Assembly (NCBI GenBank): GCA_944989445.1
Contig: CALYLW010000125.1
Span: 1,634,885-1,698,884 of the forward strand
DNA length: 64,000 nt
Origin: Ampullaceana balthica
Lineage: Eukaryota > Mollusca > Gastropoda > Lymnaeidae
Direction: 5' to 3'
This document shows, one piece after another, positions 1 through 12,689 of the stretch. The notes beneath the pieces are model-generated. The model ran no database searches. It was not told the DNA's origin and worked only from the letters and a program-made list of their open reading frames with translations. Within the stretch, counting starts at the first letter, position 1. Every line of letters begins with the position of its first letter. The translations under genes and the position numbers were made by a program.

Positions 1-905
1 CAAAACAAAATAATTAAACGTTTTCAGGATCACTTTATTTAGTATAATCTACTTATGTTAATTGGTCCGGTAGCCTAAGTTTAAATTTTATAAGTGTATA
101 GGTTATGTAAAAGACAATAGCTTATGTAAAAGACAAACAAAATATAAATGTTATATTAATAGGACACATCTAAATTTAAGATGCGTACACGAAAATGTGC
201 GCACAGTAATCAGGCGATAAAAGATTTTAGAACGCGCAACGCTAAAAATGAAGCCTTTAAAAAAATACTGTCACATTTATTACATAAATAGGTTTTTATT
301 AAATGTCGAGTTATGGAACAGAAAATAATTAAAACAAATTCGCAATTAAATTTAAACGTGTAAACAATTAAATCTAATGCATCGTGTGGCAGTTGTAATT
401 AAATATGTTTACGTGTCTATCTAATATATAGAAAGTAACAGTAAAGAAAATGACAATTCTTTGTAATACACAGCTCAAATTATGAAGCGTACACGAAAAT
501 TTGCGCACCGTAATTAGACATTATAATAATTTTTGAATGCGCAGCGCTGAAAATAAACTATTGGGGAAAAAAACGTCACCAAAAGTAATTCGCTTTGAAT
601 GGCATTTGAACGTCCGCGTAAATTTGTTCAATACAGAAATAAGGTTACATTTTTTATTCTTTGTCTCTGCATTTTCTGATTATTTAATTTACGGCATTCG
701 GGCAAAAGGGACAATTACAAAAACTAACTTAAAACCACCTTCAGGGTAAAAGGAACCGTCCTGCCAAATTTGGTCCCCGTCCGTCATTTGGTTTTTCCGT
801 GATTGTCTAACAGAAAGTCGAAAAGTGAAACATACAAACATACAAACATACAAACGTACAAACATACAAAGATACAAACACCAACTGAGCTATATATATT
901 ATATA
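1..905 (-). repeat. Family R repeat, partial copy (Helitron-like 5' end at about 905)
   Basis: The stretch from about 480 to 905 closely matches 19285-19690 on the same strand and 42345-41960 inverted. It carries the family's motif GTACACGAAAATGTGCGCAC twice in near-identical form (about 188 and 487), about 300 bases apart, and ends in (CATACAAA)n followed by CACCAACTGAGCTATATATA. Read on the minus strand this end resembles a Helitron 5' terminus (TC, AT-rich start, then GTTTG repeats). The copy is cut by the window edge. Short open frames at 537-877 are inside the repeat and are not genes. Confidence 0.65.
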
Positions 906-939
906 GCATATAAATTGAGCCCTTACATCGAAAACTGCT

Positions 940-1770
940 ATATGTCAGTGGCATTTTGAGACGCAAGTCTTTTAGGGCATTTCTAAGGAAGTGGGTGCTT
1001 ATCTCCCATTTCTGCTCTAGCTTTTGGAAATTTCGGACCACAAAAGCTGGTCTGTCTACGAAAGACATGGTGTTCTCCATACGGCAGCTCCAGGAAAAAT
1101 GCAGAGAGCATAAGATGCAACTGTGCTTTGCCTTTGTAGATCTTACGAAAGCCTTTGATTTAGTCAGTCGCATTGGGCTATTAAAAATCCAGGAAAAGTT
1201 TGATGTTCCCACACCTACTGGCCATCATCAGACAGTTCCATGAAAATATTAAGGGCACAGTGCAGCTCGATGGAGCTACCTCAGAATCCTTTCTAGTCAG
1301 CTCCGGAGTTAAACAATGTTGTGTTCTCGCACGAAAACTGTTCACAATATTCTTCAATGTACTGCTTCACTAAGCATTCAAGGGTAGTATTGATGAAATT
1401 TTGTTACACGCCTAAGACACATAAATCAATCGGCCCTGGTCCCATCCCCAATGATCTCCTATTTTCAGAATCAGCATCGGGAAAGAGGAAGAAATGTCAC
1501 CCTTATTTCTGATTTAAAGATTTCTGTCAAGGGGACATGAAAGCAGTGCGAATAAGCACAAGTGTCTGAGAGTGTAAAGCAGAAGACCAGGAGCGGAGGG
1601 CGGAGAAGGCTATAGACACAAGAGCTAAGAGAAAAGCAAAAATGTTAGAAAATAAAGAACTCGTGTGCAAAAGCTGTGGTAAAACTGTCACTCAATGATA
1701 GGACCGCTCAGCCACACGAGGTAATGCAACACAACCCAATTGTGATACACCATCGACTCGCGAGACAGAA
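940..1770 (+). mobile_element. Decayed LINE copy with inverted 5' segment
   Basis: Positions 1060-1240 encode a reverse-transcriptase piece (RQLQEKC, then FVDLTKAFDLVSR with catalytic Asp of palm motif A). 1425-1765 match the 3' end of the LINE at 58380-61490, including the terminal hairpin TCTCGCGAGA before GATGCCG. The RT middle is deleted near 1425. The first roughly 100 bases (945-1045) match the same LINE's 5' region around 58470-58380 but in inverted orientation, as left by twin priming. Frameshifts and stops make it inactive. Confidence 0.75.
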
Positions 1771-1944
1771 GGATGCCGTTTTTTTTAATTATTGTACAAA
1801 ATGGAGTACATGACATAAACCAGACAAAACTTTTAAAGGTTAATTAATAATTAGTTAAATTGTTTTACAGTATATAAGAATGGAAATCAAGGTCCAGTTC
1901 CTTTAGAAATCATTTCAGAAAAGTCTGTGTCACATCAATATTTT

Positions 1945-2110
1945 AGGCACTATATTGACCAACATATCTAGCAGCCTACTGCCCAACCTTTCTAGCAGCT
2001 TATTTAAAACACATCTAGCACCCAATCGACCTACCTATCTAGCAGCTTATTCATAACATATCGATCATCCGATTGACCTACCAATCTATTGAGTAACCAT
2101 TCTAGTAGCT
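1945..2110. repeat. Degenerate tandem repeat of about 47 bp
   Basis: Three to four imperfect units share the pattern GACCTACCTATCTAGCAGCTT followed by a TTCATAACATATC-like tail. Units begin near 1958, 2027 and 2080. No coding potential. Confidence 0.45.
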
Positions 2111-3549
2111 TTTTGGTTAGGTTTCTTATGAATATATAGATGCAACGAAGTCTTAAAAAATAATAACTTGATGATTAAAAATTTATATTAAAGTGTAGAG
2201 AGTATTCAAATGTAATGAATTTTCCAAATTAAAAAAAGTTGCCAACGTTCAAACGTGTTAAAAGCTTTTCCGAAAATAAATTGTAGATCAATATTTACAA
2301 GTGTTCTAGTTTTAAAAAACAATAAATATTTGTGTGGATAATATTGTTTAAAAGTATTATTTTCTTACGGCTAAATGTTTTCAAATGTATGCCCCATCTG
2401 AACCAAAGGAGCATATTTTTACAATTTAAAATTTTAAAAATTCTAAAGCGTTGATCTTAAGATTGGTCGTTAGTACGAATTTCTGTCAACTTGACCAATA
2501 TTTATCAAAATCTGTCAAAATGCCAAGCTCACCATTTCCTGACTAAGTCTAGGCTCGTAACGACCTAGACAAATTGCATATTTTGCAGAGTAAAATTATA
2601 TCCCAGACATAATTTTAAATGAATGAAATTAATGTTTCTTTTATTTCTAAATTAAGTAATTTTTTTAAGTCTTTGGGAACAGGTTATACAATATTTTTAT
2701 CAACATATTACAAGGCAGTACCCAGACTTTTTCAGGGGGGGGGGTTTCGCAAACTTGCGTGAAGGCATTTCATTTTCAGATACCTACAATATATGGTGCT
2801 ATGACTTCAAATTTGGATGAGAATATTTAATCAATAATTCTGTACATGTGAATTATTGCGGGCGTTGATTAAACTTCTTTTCTGATTTACCTCGTTTTGC
2901 AAAAAAATTGTTTTCAGTGCGTACATACAGTGACCAAAAAGTAGGTTTTCATACAAAAAATAATTAACAATGTAAATAAAAGTTTCCAAATTAATATTTT
3001 ATTAAAAAATTCAAGTACTCGATCATTCATTTATTTTCTTAATAATATTGATATTGCAGAGAAATGCAAACAAGAATTTAAGCCACAAAGATTTTGAGCT
3101 AATGTAGAGTTTCAATGTATGGTTATGTTATATTTGTGGACTTACTTTCTGCATACATTTAACTAGACTAATCACTGCGAGACATGTAAATTAGTCTAGA
3201 TCAAAGTATGAAATTGTACGTTTCACCTTCAGATTTTATTAAATGTTCCAGGGATATTTTGAAGAAAATTAAGGGAAAAATTGCCTGATGGTATTAAAGG
3301 ATAGGCAGCTATAGAAGAAGGCTTATAAATGATAATGACGATTATGCTTTAAATAACCATTAGTCAACAGACAAGATAAGAATAAAAAACATTTATAACT
3401 GTGATGGATTTATAGAGTCAAATGTGGCACAGATGGCCTCAGAAAACAATAATGATACCAAATGTTTTCATTCTTAACGAAATCTACAGATGAAAATAAT
3501 TGTGAAGGTGTCAGTGTTTTAACCAAACATATCCTGAATATGTGGACAT
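2111..3549. other. AT-rich sequence, nothing recognised
   Basis: No open frame resembling a protein. There is a G10 run near 2736 and scattered poly-A/T. The 63-codon open frame at 3410-3601 (minus) looks like noise. Confidence 0.5.
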
Positions 3550-3945
3550 GAATATTGTAGGAGACGTCAAGCCTTTTCATCAATATGATAGGCGTAGTCA
3601 AGCCGATGGCTCATAGGAACAGGATAGTCCGACACATCAGGATCTGTATAGGGTAATATTTAACGATCGTGTTAAATCAGCATTCCCTAATGTAGAAGCA
3701 ATGTTATGATTGTTTGTTTAGTACGATGTTTGCAAATTGCTCGAGAGGAATATATTTTTCTCAGCCAAAGACAATAAAAAAATTATTAAGAATAACATAG
3801 GCTTAAATAAACTAAATCATACCCCCTTGTCTCTTATGCATAGAAAGTGACAGACTTCGAATTTTATCATTTGGTGATGTCACCAGTGACTTTGCTCTGT
3901 CAAAGGCAAGAAAGAAAATATTTAGGCTTAATGTTATTTCTAAAT
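3550..3945 (+). pseudogene. hAT transposase C-terminal (dimerisation) domain remnant, ZMYM1-like
   Basis: Reading the plus strand with at least two frame changes and stops gives FPNVEAML, later LERNIFFSAK, and then SDRLRILSFGDVTSDFALSKARKK. This order and wording match the hAT-family C-terminal dimerisation region of ZMYM1/DUF4371-type transposases. The upstream half is not recognised. Recognition is from the family pattern; no terminal repeats were located. Confidence 0.6.
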
Positions 3946-4369
3946 CCTCTTAAAATTTTTCAAGAGATTAGGTAATAAAACTTTGTTAATTGTGCCTTTT
4001 AAAGTAACTTTTGTCTCTATATACCATAGTTGAAATTTTTTTAATGAATAAACATGATTTTAAGATGAAGATTATTACACTATCCATACACTTCGTAGAT
4101 AAATTTCAGTTTTATTCTCTATATCCAAAATCCTATTTGGCACTGACATAGCATATCTTGACTTTAAAAAGGCCCCATATATCAAATAGCTTAGTGCCCC
4201 ATCAAATCTAAACGAGCACTACCCGGCCCCAAATGAGCTATATTTTTTACGCAAATTTAATTTTGCGGATGCATATTCAACAACTTCCCAAAGTTTCATG
4301 GTGAACGGATGAATAAAATAAAATGTATAATATTTTTAGTAGGGGAAAAATGACATTACGGTCCTAGCA

Positions 4370-4440
4370 GTGGCATCACTAGGGGGGTGCGGTGGGTGAC
4401 ACCATCAGGGGGGTGACACCAAAATCTGAAATGTTACTGT
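4370..4440 (+). repeat. MITE-like terminus (GGCATCACTAGGGGGGTGC)
   Basis: It has the same start as the copy at 4788: CAGTGGC(A/G)TCACTAGG, then a GGTGACACCATCA string. This terminus type is typical of short hAT-derived elements. Confidence 0.45.
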
Positions 4441-4787
4441 TTACGATTTTATGTCTAAAAAAAGATGACAAATTTTGTTCACCTAGAAACAAAATTACGA
4501 AATGCAATGAGATACGTTAAACGCGAAAACGTATAAATAAAAGTATATCAGTTAACAAGCAGTAATTATAATCAAACAGTCCGAAATGGGTGCAAACATA
4601 AGAGCGCCATACCACGTTGGTAGTCCGTCGTGAAACATTTGCATATATTACAACAATCGCCTCAAGTCTTCAACTGCGCTCTTTTGGTGTGTGACATTTT
4701 ACGGGTCACAGTCATGAAATTAATTGGTACGTTACAATATGACAACAATTCAAAGAAGACAGATTATCAAATGTTTCGCGTTTACAG

Positions 4788-4985
4788 TGGCGTCACTAGG
4801 GGAATGTGAGGGGTGCGGACCGCACTGGGTGACATCATCAGAAGGGTTGAAACCAAATGTAAAATTATGTATGTTCCCGTTATTTGGCATTGGAGACGCG
4901 GATGAGTTATATGGGTTAAGTCGTGAGGGGAGACACCATGAGCTTGCCGCCCCGAGTGAAACCAAACCTAGTGACCCCTCCTGGT
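4788..4985 (+). repeat. Short MITE-like element
   Basis: It starts CAGTGGCGTCACTAGGGG and ends near CCTAGTGACCCCTCCTGG, an imperfect inverted repeat of the start. The 107- and 71-codon open frames over it (4724-5047 plus, 4750-4965 minus) are contained in the repeat. Confidence 0.45.
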
Positions 4986-6044
4986 CCAGGGTCCTATCAG
5001 TGAAAGTTCAAACTAATCCTATAAATTTCAATGAGCATCATGATTGAGATACATATCAAAATATTTTGTCAGGATCATGTAACAATGAATGGGGAAAAAA
5101 ACTTGAAAGTTTACAAATATTTTATCGCCGGCGCAGATAGAACGGGCGTTAAAAATATAATGCTCTATAATATTTTATTAGAGACCATCAAATTTTAATG
5201 TATAAAATTTGGTCAAGATCCATCCATTAGCGTTATAGAAGACGTTTAATATTGCTTTTATATTTCTAATGTAAGGATAAATATAAATGAAATTATGAGC
5301 CTTAGGCTCCTAACAAACTGTAATTTAAAATCTTGTCATGTCAACAATCTTTGCGGGAATGGACACAATAATTCCAAAAAGTTTCTTAGCAATAACTTTA
5401 AAAAAAAATTGTATAGTGTATATAAAGAAACAAGTCCAATTAAGAGGCCCAATCGGTTAAACGTGTAAGCTTCATTACACCTTTCTCATATTTATTCTAA
5501 TAATGATGGATATAGTAACCAATGTTTGTAAAGGTCGTAAAAATATTGAAATTTGGAATGAAATCTTAAAGATTTAAGAAAAAAATTGTTGGCCCATCGT
5601 AAATGAATGTACATGTTGATTGCCTTCTCCAATAGTATTTTAATATGGGTCACCACGTTTTCATGAAACAAGTTTAATCAAGACCCATCTTGTACCAATT
5701 AGCTAATTCTTAATTTTTCATTCATTTTATCTCATATAAAAGACAAAGACAACTTTGGCCCCCAGCCCCCTATGAGTGCTACATTTAAACAAATTGCCAG
5801 AATCAATTCGCGAGTGAATAGTCAACAACCTCCAAAAGTTTCATGTCTATCGGATGAATTGTGTCAGTAGAAAATGTTTTAAATAATCTTAATACAGCTT
5901 ACATTAAAAATGGCATTAAGGGCCCCTCAGGAAATAAACTGAGCAAGATGGCAAGATTTCTATTTGGGTTATTGTCGAGATAATTTTAATTATTTGCCAA
6001 GGTCGTTTAATATTAAGAACTAAATTAAGTCTTACAATTTCAAC
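4986..6044. repeat. Old 'gggcccc' dispersed repeat, diverged
   Basis: Contains the family hallmarks: CAACAACTTCCCAAAGTTTC, then a GGATGAATAAAATAAAATG string, then a CATTAAGGGCCCC block (for example 4270-4335, 5820-5870, 5905-5930). Equivalent blocks occur at 10950-11750, 40870-41520 and 48300-49650. No gene seen. Confidence 0.45.
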
Positions 6045-7554
6045 TAGGGAACAGCCGGATTTTGTTTTGTTAGTATTTGCCGGATCCGGATAGTTTGGAC
6101 CTAATATTTGCCGGATCCGGATTCCGAATCCGGATATCTTCACAATTAAGTGTTATAGCTAAGAGAGTATACTTTACTCTTTTGTATGTAGTATTTAATA
6201 CTATTTATTTTGAGGCTATCTACTATTTACAATGATGGTTTGTGACACTGTCAATGTCAACTATGAACATTTTACAATGAATTGAATGAACGAACTTGAA
6301 CGAATTTCAACGAACTTTGTAGTGTGCACATACCGAACAGTGTTGTACTGAGTGTGTATTGTGGTGTACAAGAAGTGATCTAGAGCGATAATAAAAAAAA
6401 AGTATTTTATTCAGACGATTTAAGTTTAATATGCTCTTAGTTAACTTACTTTGTTATCTTATGTAGGAAAGTAATATCTATACTTGTAACTTTTTAACTT
6501 AATATTTTTTTCTCGTATTGAAATTGATTTTACTATATTTTCGCATGCATTTGAATGATTTCATGATCAACGCTTGTTAATTTGAATACTTTGTTACATA
6601 TTGATAATTTAATGTATAAATTAATTTGTTACTTAACTTATTGTGTATAATTATAATATTGCCAATAGACTAGAGTTTTAAAATTATAAATGTAAATAAG
6701 ATATAACACATGAGACATGAGGCATGCAACATTTGTATTTTTAAGTTCACAAATAAAAGCATGATTGCAACTGCCATTCAAAGTTCAGAGGGAAAAAAAC
6801 AACAAAGAATATACAATTATTACAATGTTATAACTTATATCATATAAGTAAAATGTTTAACTGTAAATACTGAATTGAAAGTATTGAATGATTGACTACT
6901 GTCAACGTACTAGTCAATGACAAAAAAGTTAAAAACAAAAGCAATCACTCAGCCTATCCCAGTTTCCAAGGCTCCCGTTAAACTATAAAGTTTATAGTAT
7001 AAACTTTAAACCAATAAATACAAATAAAACTTAAAAGTATTATTTTTCAACATAAAATTAATATATCAGCTATAACAATGAAAATAATTTTATGACATAA
7101 GTAAATTAAAATAGTTACTAGTTAGTAGTTAATAGTTACTAGTAAGTTGTAACATGGTACTAATAAGCAGAACTTGTTACCTTTAAGTTTGTAGTTTGTA
7201 GTTTGTTTCTTTAATTTTTAAGTTTCGAAAAATGAAGAGTTTGTCATACCCAAATTCTTGTTCAAGAAGAATAACAATATAACATCCCATGTTTTTTTCG
7301 GCGACAATCGAGAACGCTTATCATCATTTATCTAAACCGCTGTGCTGAATGCTCTCTCACTATACATTTTTGTTATATGTACTGATTTCTTGTTATTATT
7401 TTTTACTTTTATATATTTGTTTATAAATTATTAATATTCTTTACTACATTGATATCCGGATACTGGATACTATCCGGATATGCCCTACGTATTTGCCGAA
7501 TCTGGATAGTGTCAAAAGTACCGATATCCGGTCCGGATATCCGGCGTTCCACTA
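6045..7554 (-). mobile_element. hAT element with TIRs and near-perfect 8-bp TSD
   Basis: The left end TAGGGAACAGCCGGAT and the inverted right end TAGTGGAACGCCGGAT form TIRs. They are flanked by ATTTCAAC (6037-6044) and ATTTTAAC (7555-7562), an 8-bp target duplication with one mismatch. The subterminal regions are packed with CCGGATATCCGG repeats. On the minus strand around 7360-7215 a decayed hAT C-terminus is visible (SAFSTA-like, then NDDKRSR). The rest, about 6200-7200, is AT-rich with no open frame. Confidence 0.75.
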
Positions 7555-8724
7555 ATTTTAACGAAATAAATTTGAAGCCTACGGCCCCAAAGATAGACAT
7601 TAGGAGTTCAATGTCATATAAACATTATAGGCCATCAAATTCTCATGTGTTTTATATGGTCATGCTCTTTCCCCGTGATTCTCAAAGTGGGCGCTACCAC
7701 CCCCTTGTGGGCGCTGAAGCGATCCAGGGGGGTGGTGAAGGCCACTGGTCGATTTCGGGGCCGGTGAATAACTGTAAGGGGACGGTGAAAGCATAAAAAG
7801 GAAGAGAAGATTTAGAAAAATATGATTTATGTATTCTGCTCACAAGGTTCTATTTTTTCTTTATAAAAATCGTTTTGGACATTGGTTTGGTTACCGATAT
7901 GCATTTAGTTGGTTTTTTTTGTATATGTGAAATTCCGCACTTCCAGACTGCAAAAACATTGGAAATAAAATTAAGGGTGATAAAAAAGATAAATTTCAAA
8001 CACTAAAATAGAAATTTATCAAACAACTGACTTTAACAAAACTCTTTTCAACAGCAACCGCACAATATGGCAATGGTTTGCTAGCTTCGTACAATATGTC
8101 GTTATTTATTGCCGCATCGAGTTAAAATCTCATACTATTGGTAAAGAACAAATTATACCTGCTATAAGTGAATTAATATGGACTTTGGTACATAAGCAAG
8201 CATCTGATATTATCAAGAAACATTAGTTTAGCAATAATACAGTTCAAATCAGAACTGATGAAAAGGCTCAAGATGTTGAAGATACATTGTGTAGCTATTT
8301 AAAACATCTCTGTTTTTCTATTCAACTTAAGGAGTCAATTTTGCTAGGAAATGAAGCTTTACTTTTGCCATACGTGTGGTTCACAAAGGAAGAACACATT
8401 TGCTAAGAACTATTATTTGATAAATATTTGCAAACTTATTCCAAAACGTAGCTACAAATAATGAATTTAATTTTAAATTCAAACGCTGCTATTAACAATT
8501 CTGGCTGGAAAGGGAGATCCTGAAATCAGGGCTGTAATTTAAAATTTCGTAATTACATTTCCTTAATCATATTTAGTGAAAAGAAGATTCAGTACGGTAA
8601 CTAATTTTTAAAAAATGCAAATAGTCAATCGCGGTTACTTAAGATTACTGCTGACGAAAATAAAGCCGAAGATTTCTAAATTGGTAGCAGCAAACCAGGT
8701 TCGCCTCATTTATATGATTTCGAA

Positions 8725-8726
<2 letters not shown>

Positions 8727-8766
<40 letters not shown>
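8727..8766 (+). repeat. (TG)n microsatellite
   Basis: About twenty TG units sit exactly where the 3' end of the nested minus-strand hAT should be. The open frames starting in it are artefacts. Confidence 0.9.
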
Positions 8767-10839
8767 GAACTATTCTTGAATTGTGGAACAAGGTTACTGG
8801 TTATTATTCGCATGAATGCATTCAAATTGCAGTCAGTCAACATCGATCTGTTCTTAGACTTATTTATTTTCATACAAGAAAAAGCTTGCTCACAGAATTC
8901 ACAGATGTATGAGGACCCAAATAGTGGCAAAAGTTTGACAGCGAAGTTTTTTAAAGTGTTGAAACGCCGTACCTAGCAAAAAACACAAACTAAAGTAGAA
9001 AACTAACCTGAATTCGGAGGAGATAATCTGACGTTTGGTTAAGCAGTTCTAACAGTATATCATATATCCTCTGGGGCTTAATCAGCTTCTGCACTAAATT
9101 GCGAACTGAGGATATTGAAGAGTGGTTCCAGGTTCTTGTCGTCTTGTAACTTCCTTTCAAATTCCATAGCAAAGGTATCCAACTGAGCCTTGCATTTGTC
9201 AGCCATTTTACAAGAAATGGTTTTCTGTTTTAGCAAAGGGAAATGGCAAAACCTTTTTCACCTACTTGCCTCATGGAGAACAGGGAGAGTTTTGTCAGAA
9301 ATGATTTAACATACACATAAATTTCATGTGCAAACAAGACATTGTCCCGAAGTTTGACATTCAGTTCATTCAAATTTTCCACAATGTTAATGGCAAACAT
9401 GAAGTCTGACTTCCACTCATTAACTATGGAAGTAACAAAATCACAAACAAAACCCTTCCTCTCCAGCAACATAACTATTTCTGCCTTGAGATCTCATACT
9501 CGCCTCAATAACTTGCCAAGGCTCAGCCAGCGGACACTGCCGTGGTAGATAATATAATATTCAAATCTTCAAACAGTTCTTTTAACACCTCTTATTAAGT
9601 TCACTGGCTTTTACAAAGTTTATCATACTAACAACTGCTTGAAATTCAACACAGCCTTACACAGACTCTCCTGATAGTTGCCACAGTGGAGAGGTAAGAG
9701 TGTGTGGTCAGGCTGATATTCTTTAATTTTATTGTTCATACTATTTTTAGCCAGTTAAAGCTCGCGCTCCATCGGTTATTAAACTGGGAATCTTGTTCCG
9801 CACCAACCCAGTTATTTGAACACAGTTCTCTACAGTATTGAATAAATCATGGCCTGTAGTTGTGTCGTTGAGTGCCCCAACACAGAGTAATTCTTCGTTA
9901 AGCTCGAAACGAGGATGTATTCCCCGTATAAATACCAACAATTGTGCTGTTCCTTTACATTGATACTTTAATCAAATGAAAGAGTACCAAAATAAGTCTT
10001 TGCTTGCATCTCGAAGTTGGTGAATCAAATTGTCACTTTTTTTTCAAAACGTCTGACTAAAGTTCCCTTGATAAAGAAATGGTTTCAAATTATGTTTTCT
10101 GTTCTGCACACATAACGCTTGCTGCATATGTCAAGCATTTCTTGATAAATTTACTGTCAGAAAAAGGCTTGATCCGTTTTACGATCTTATGAGATATCTC
10201 CAAACTGGCTTCGGTTGCAGCATCTTGTATTTAACACTTTTGGTGAAACAGTTTGCTGCTTCTTTAAATTATTAAAAAAATTCTTGCATTTCCTTTTTCT
10301 CTCTTGGTTTGTTAAAGTGTGCCCGAAACACACATGTTTTGTTTGGTGGTATCTTTTGAAGTCGCACTCATTAAAGACGCTCACACACTCACGGCACAGC
10401 AAGGATGCTGCTTTTCGCCCAACGCTCGTGAAGCAATATTTAACAATAAATTCGGCATTTAAAAAAGAGATTCGTCCTCAATCTTACTTTCTTTGGTAGC
10501 ACTCATTGTTAAATCAACATCTATTTGCTTTTAAATCTCAAATTTTCAAAACCGTTTTAAAAGTAAATTCCTAAACAAAAGCCAATTCCCGTTGAGCTGA
10601 AATGTAGTTTCGAACAGGTAAGTTAACAATTAATGACTAATGATTCTGAAGCCATAAAACCGATTATATATATCTAGATTCGAATCAAATGCTGGGAATA
10701 AAATTTCAAAAATATATATATAATTCTAAGCAAAGAAAATTAACACGACACAAGATCGCCACATGTACTTGCCTACGGCCCGCATAATATACTCTGACTT
10801 GCCGCATGTGGCCCGCGGATCTTAGTTTGTCTATCACTG
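8767..10839 (-). pseudogene. Nested GTF2IRD2-like hAT transposase, near full length but broken
   Basis: The outer end is CAGTGATAGACAAACT (from 10839 on the minus strand). ATG is at about 10508. Then come a zinc-finger-like LLCRECVSVFNECDFKRYHQTKH (10410-10340), an RGIHPRFELNEELLCV core (about 9935), TTTGHDLFNTVENCV, ITDGARALTG (9750), NIVENLNELNVKLRDN (9370), then NHSSISSVRN (9120), and LFGSSYICE..QAFSCMKINKSKN at the C-terminus (8925-8860). This is the domain order of the GTF2IRD2/BED-type hAT family, but it is spread over several frames with stops. The 3' terminus is lost at the TG microsatellite. Confidence 0.75.
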
Positions 10840-10944
10840 TGTTAGAATAATACAAACAAATCGGGGGTGGGGGGTGGGGCGCTGAGTAATATTTTATCTG
10901 AAAAGTGGGCGGTAGGCCAAAAAAGTTTGAGAACCACTGATCTA

Positions 10945-11800
10945 TCCATTAACCAAGTAGTAAATAAATTTTAAAATTTTGTATAGCGTATATAAATTTA
11001 AAAAAATACATTTTAAAATCTATTTATGCAAAAAAAGCCATGTCCGAATGAATTTAGCAATTACCCAAAGCTTTAAAACGATCGGATGAATAAAATAAAA
11101 TATATATGGTTAATATACAAAAGCAACAATAAGGGCTTTCGGGTCCACTCAGTGCAAGATGTTAAATTTATAACATCTACTCATTTCAAGAATTTCATAA
11201 TTATGTTTCTGAATATTCTCAAAATACCGTGTAGAATTAAATTGGGGGGGGGGTAAAATCTTTTTGGAAATTTGGAGCTCCCAGCCCTGAGGGAATGGCC
11301 ATACTGAGTTCAATGCCCTATACTATTACTATACAGGCTCTCAAGTTTGTATGTACAAAGTTAAGTCAAGTTCCATTCATTTACCCAGTAGCTAATGCTA
11401 AACCAAACTTTTATATTGCTTTTTTTAAAAAGCATTTAGGGCCTCCGACCGCATTCGGTAAAAGCTGTAAAGTTCTAAACATCTGTTGAGTTCAATCAGT
11501 GCCAAATAGTATTTAGGGCCTCCGACCGCATTCGGTAAAAGATGTAAAGTTCTAAACATCTGTTGAGTTCAATCAGTGCCAACTAGTATTTTAATACAGG
11601 CTCTAAAGTTTTTATGTAGCAAGTTAAATAAAGATCCATTCATTTATTTAGTGGCTAACGCTTAAACAAACTTTATATTGCTTTTAAAAAAAATAACATT
11701 AAGGACCACCGACCGCATTCGGTAAAAGATGTTAAATTCGAAACATCTAAACATTTAAACATCTATTGATTTCATACACTTAATAATGTATATATTATAC
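10945..11800. repeat. Old 'gggcccc' repeat with a 77-bp tandem duplication
   Basis: Diverged copy of the dispersed family. A unit starting ATTTAGGGCCTCCGACCGCA at 11434 is repeated at 11511 (period 77) with few differences, and again more diverged near 11694. A G9 run lies near 11244. Not coding. Confidence 0.55.
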
Positions 11801-12689
11801 AAATTTATCAAAATCGGGTAAATCTTAACAATTGCAACAACAACAACAAAAACACTTTTTTGGTCCCGGCCTTGACAAAATAGGCATTTTGTAAAATATT
11901 TCCCAAATATGGGTACTGAGTATGTTTGCATACGAGATTTTTTACTTTGCACATGATCCAACGAACCTTAGAAGGAACATTCCTAGCTGTCAAGTGTTTC
12001 GCTTTTTTTACCAAAATGTTTTTACTGTTAACTCAAGAATTGTCATCAAAGTGAAATAACACTTTTAAAATATTATATTTTTCTTTGAAAAGTGATCTGT
12101 CGTTATAAATTGCAACTGTTTCAACCCTGATAACACAGAGACATAACAACTAATTTTGATTGATTAAAAAAATAAATGTAATAAGTAATAAATAAAAGAA
12201 AATTGGCCAAAATAAAAGGGGGTGGGGATTTCTAAAAACACGATTTTATTCTAACGCACTACAATATAAAATTTCTTAGGTCATTATTATTTACAGCTTG
12301 GGCGCCAAACATTCGTTTTTGATATTAACATCCTGCATGATTTAAGGATTGTTCAGTGGAATTATATCTCCTTAAATATTTGTGGTACAAGTAACATTTT
12401 CTTGTGTACTCCCAATCATTGTACATCATTGTACATATGAGACACACTGTGTATGCTTAATACAAGGTTGTATGTCAACAATGATTGACATTTATAGTTC
12501 TTATAATTATGAGTCCACATGGTGTTTCAAATTTGTAATCATACCATTGATTTTGTCAAGCTTGGCGCAATCGATTTTTTTTTGAAAAAATTTTATTTTG
12601 ACCACTTTTGTGCATTGTATAAATGGCGTGTTTAAAAAAAAACTCTTTTTTTAATTTGTATATTGTTGAGAATTTGGCTGGTACCGTTT
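11801..12689. other. AT-rich stretch without a recognised gene
   Basis: Short overlapping minus-strand open frames at 11755-12014 contain a few Cys/Lys-rich residues but match no family I know. The rest is AT-rich filler. Confidence 0.35.

Larger units (their letters stand above)
7673..10939 (+). mobile_element. ZBED5-like hAT element, interrupted by a second hAT
   Basis: The left end CCGTGATTCTCAAAGTGGG and the inverted right end CAGTGGTTCTCAAACTTTT form TIRs. Flanks CTCTTTCC and ATCTATCC are a possible diverged 8-bp TSD. On the plus strand 7990-8390 gives TLLFSTATAQYGNGLLASYN-like and EKAQDVEDTLCSYLKHLCFS readings, followed by NEALLLPYV, the N-terminal half of ZBED5-type hAT transposases. 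It carries several stops and frameshifts. The remainder has been replaced by the reversed element at about 8767-10839. Confidence 0.7.

Noticed and set aside
8706..8976. Cys-Val repeat open frames
   Set aside because: The plus-strand ones start in the (TG)n run; the meaningful reading there is the minus-strand hAT C-terminus.
11755..12014. Minus-strand frames with Lys/Cys-rich stretches
   Set aside because: Two overlapping frames, no recognisable domain, no splice or start support.
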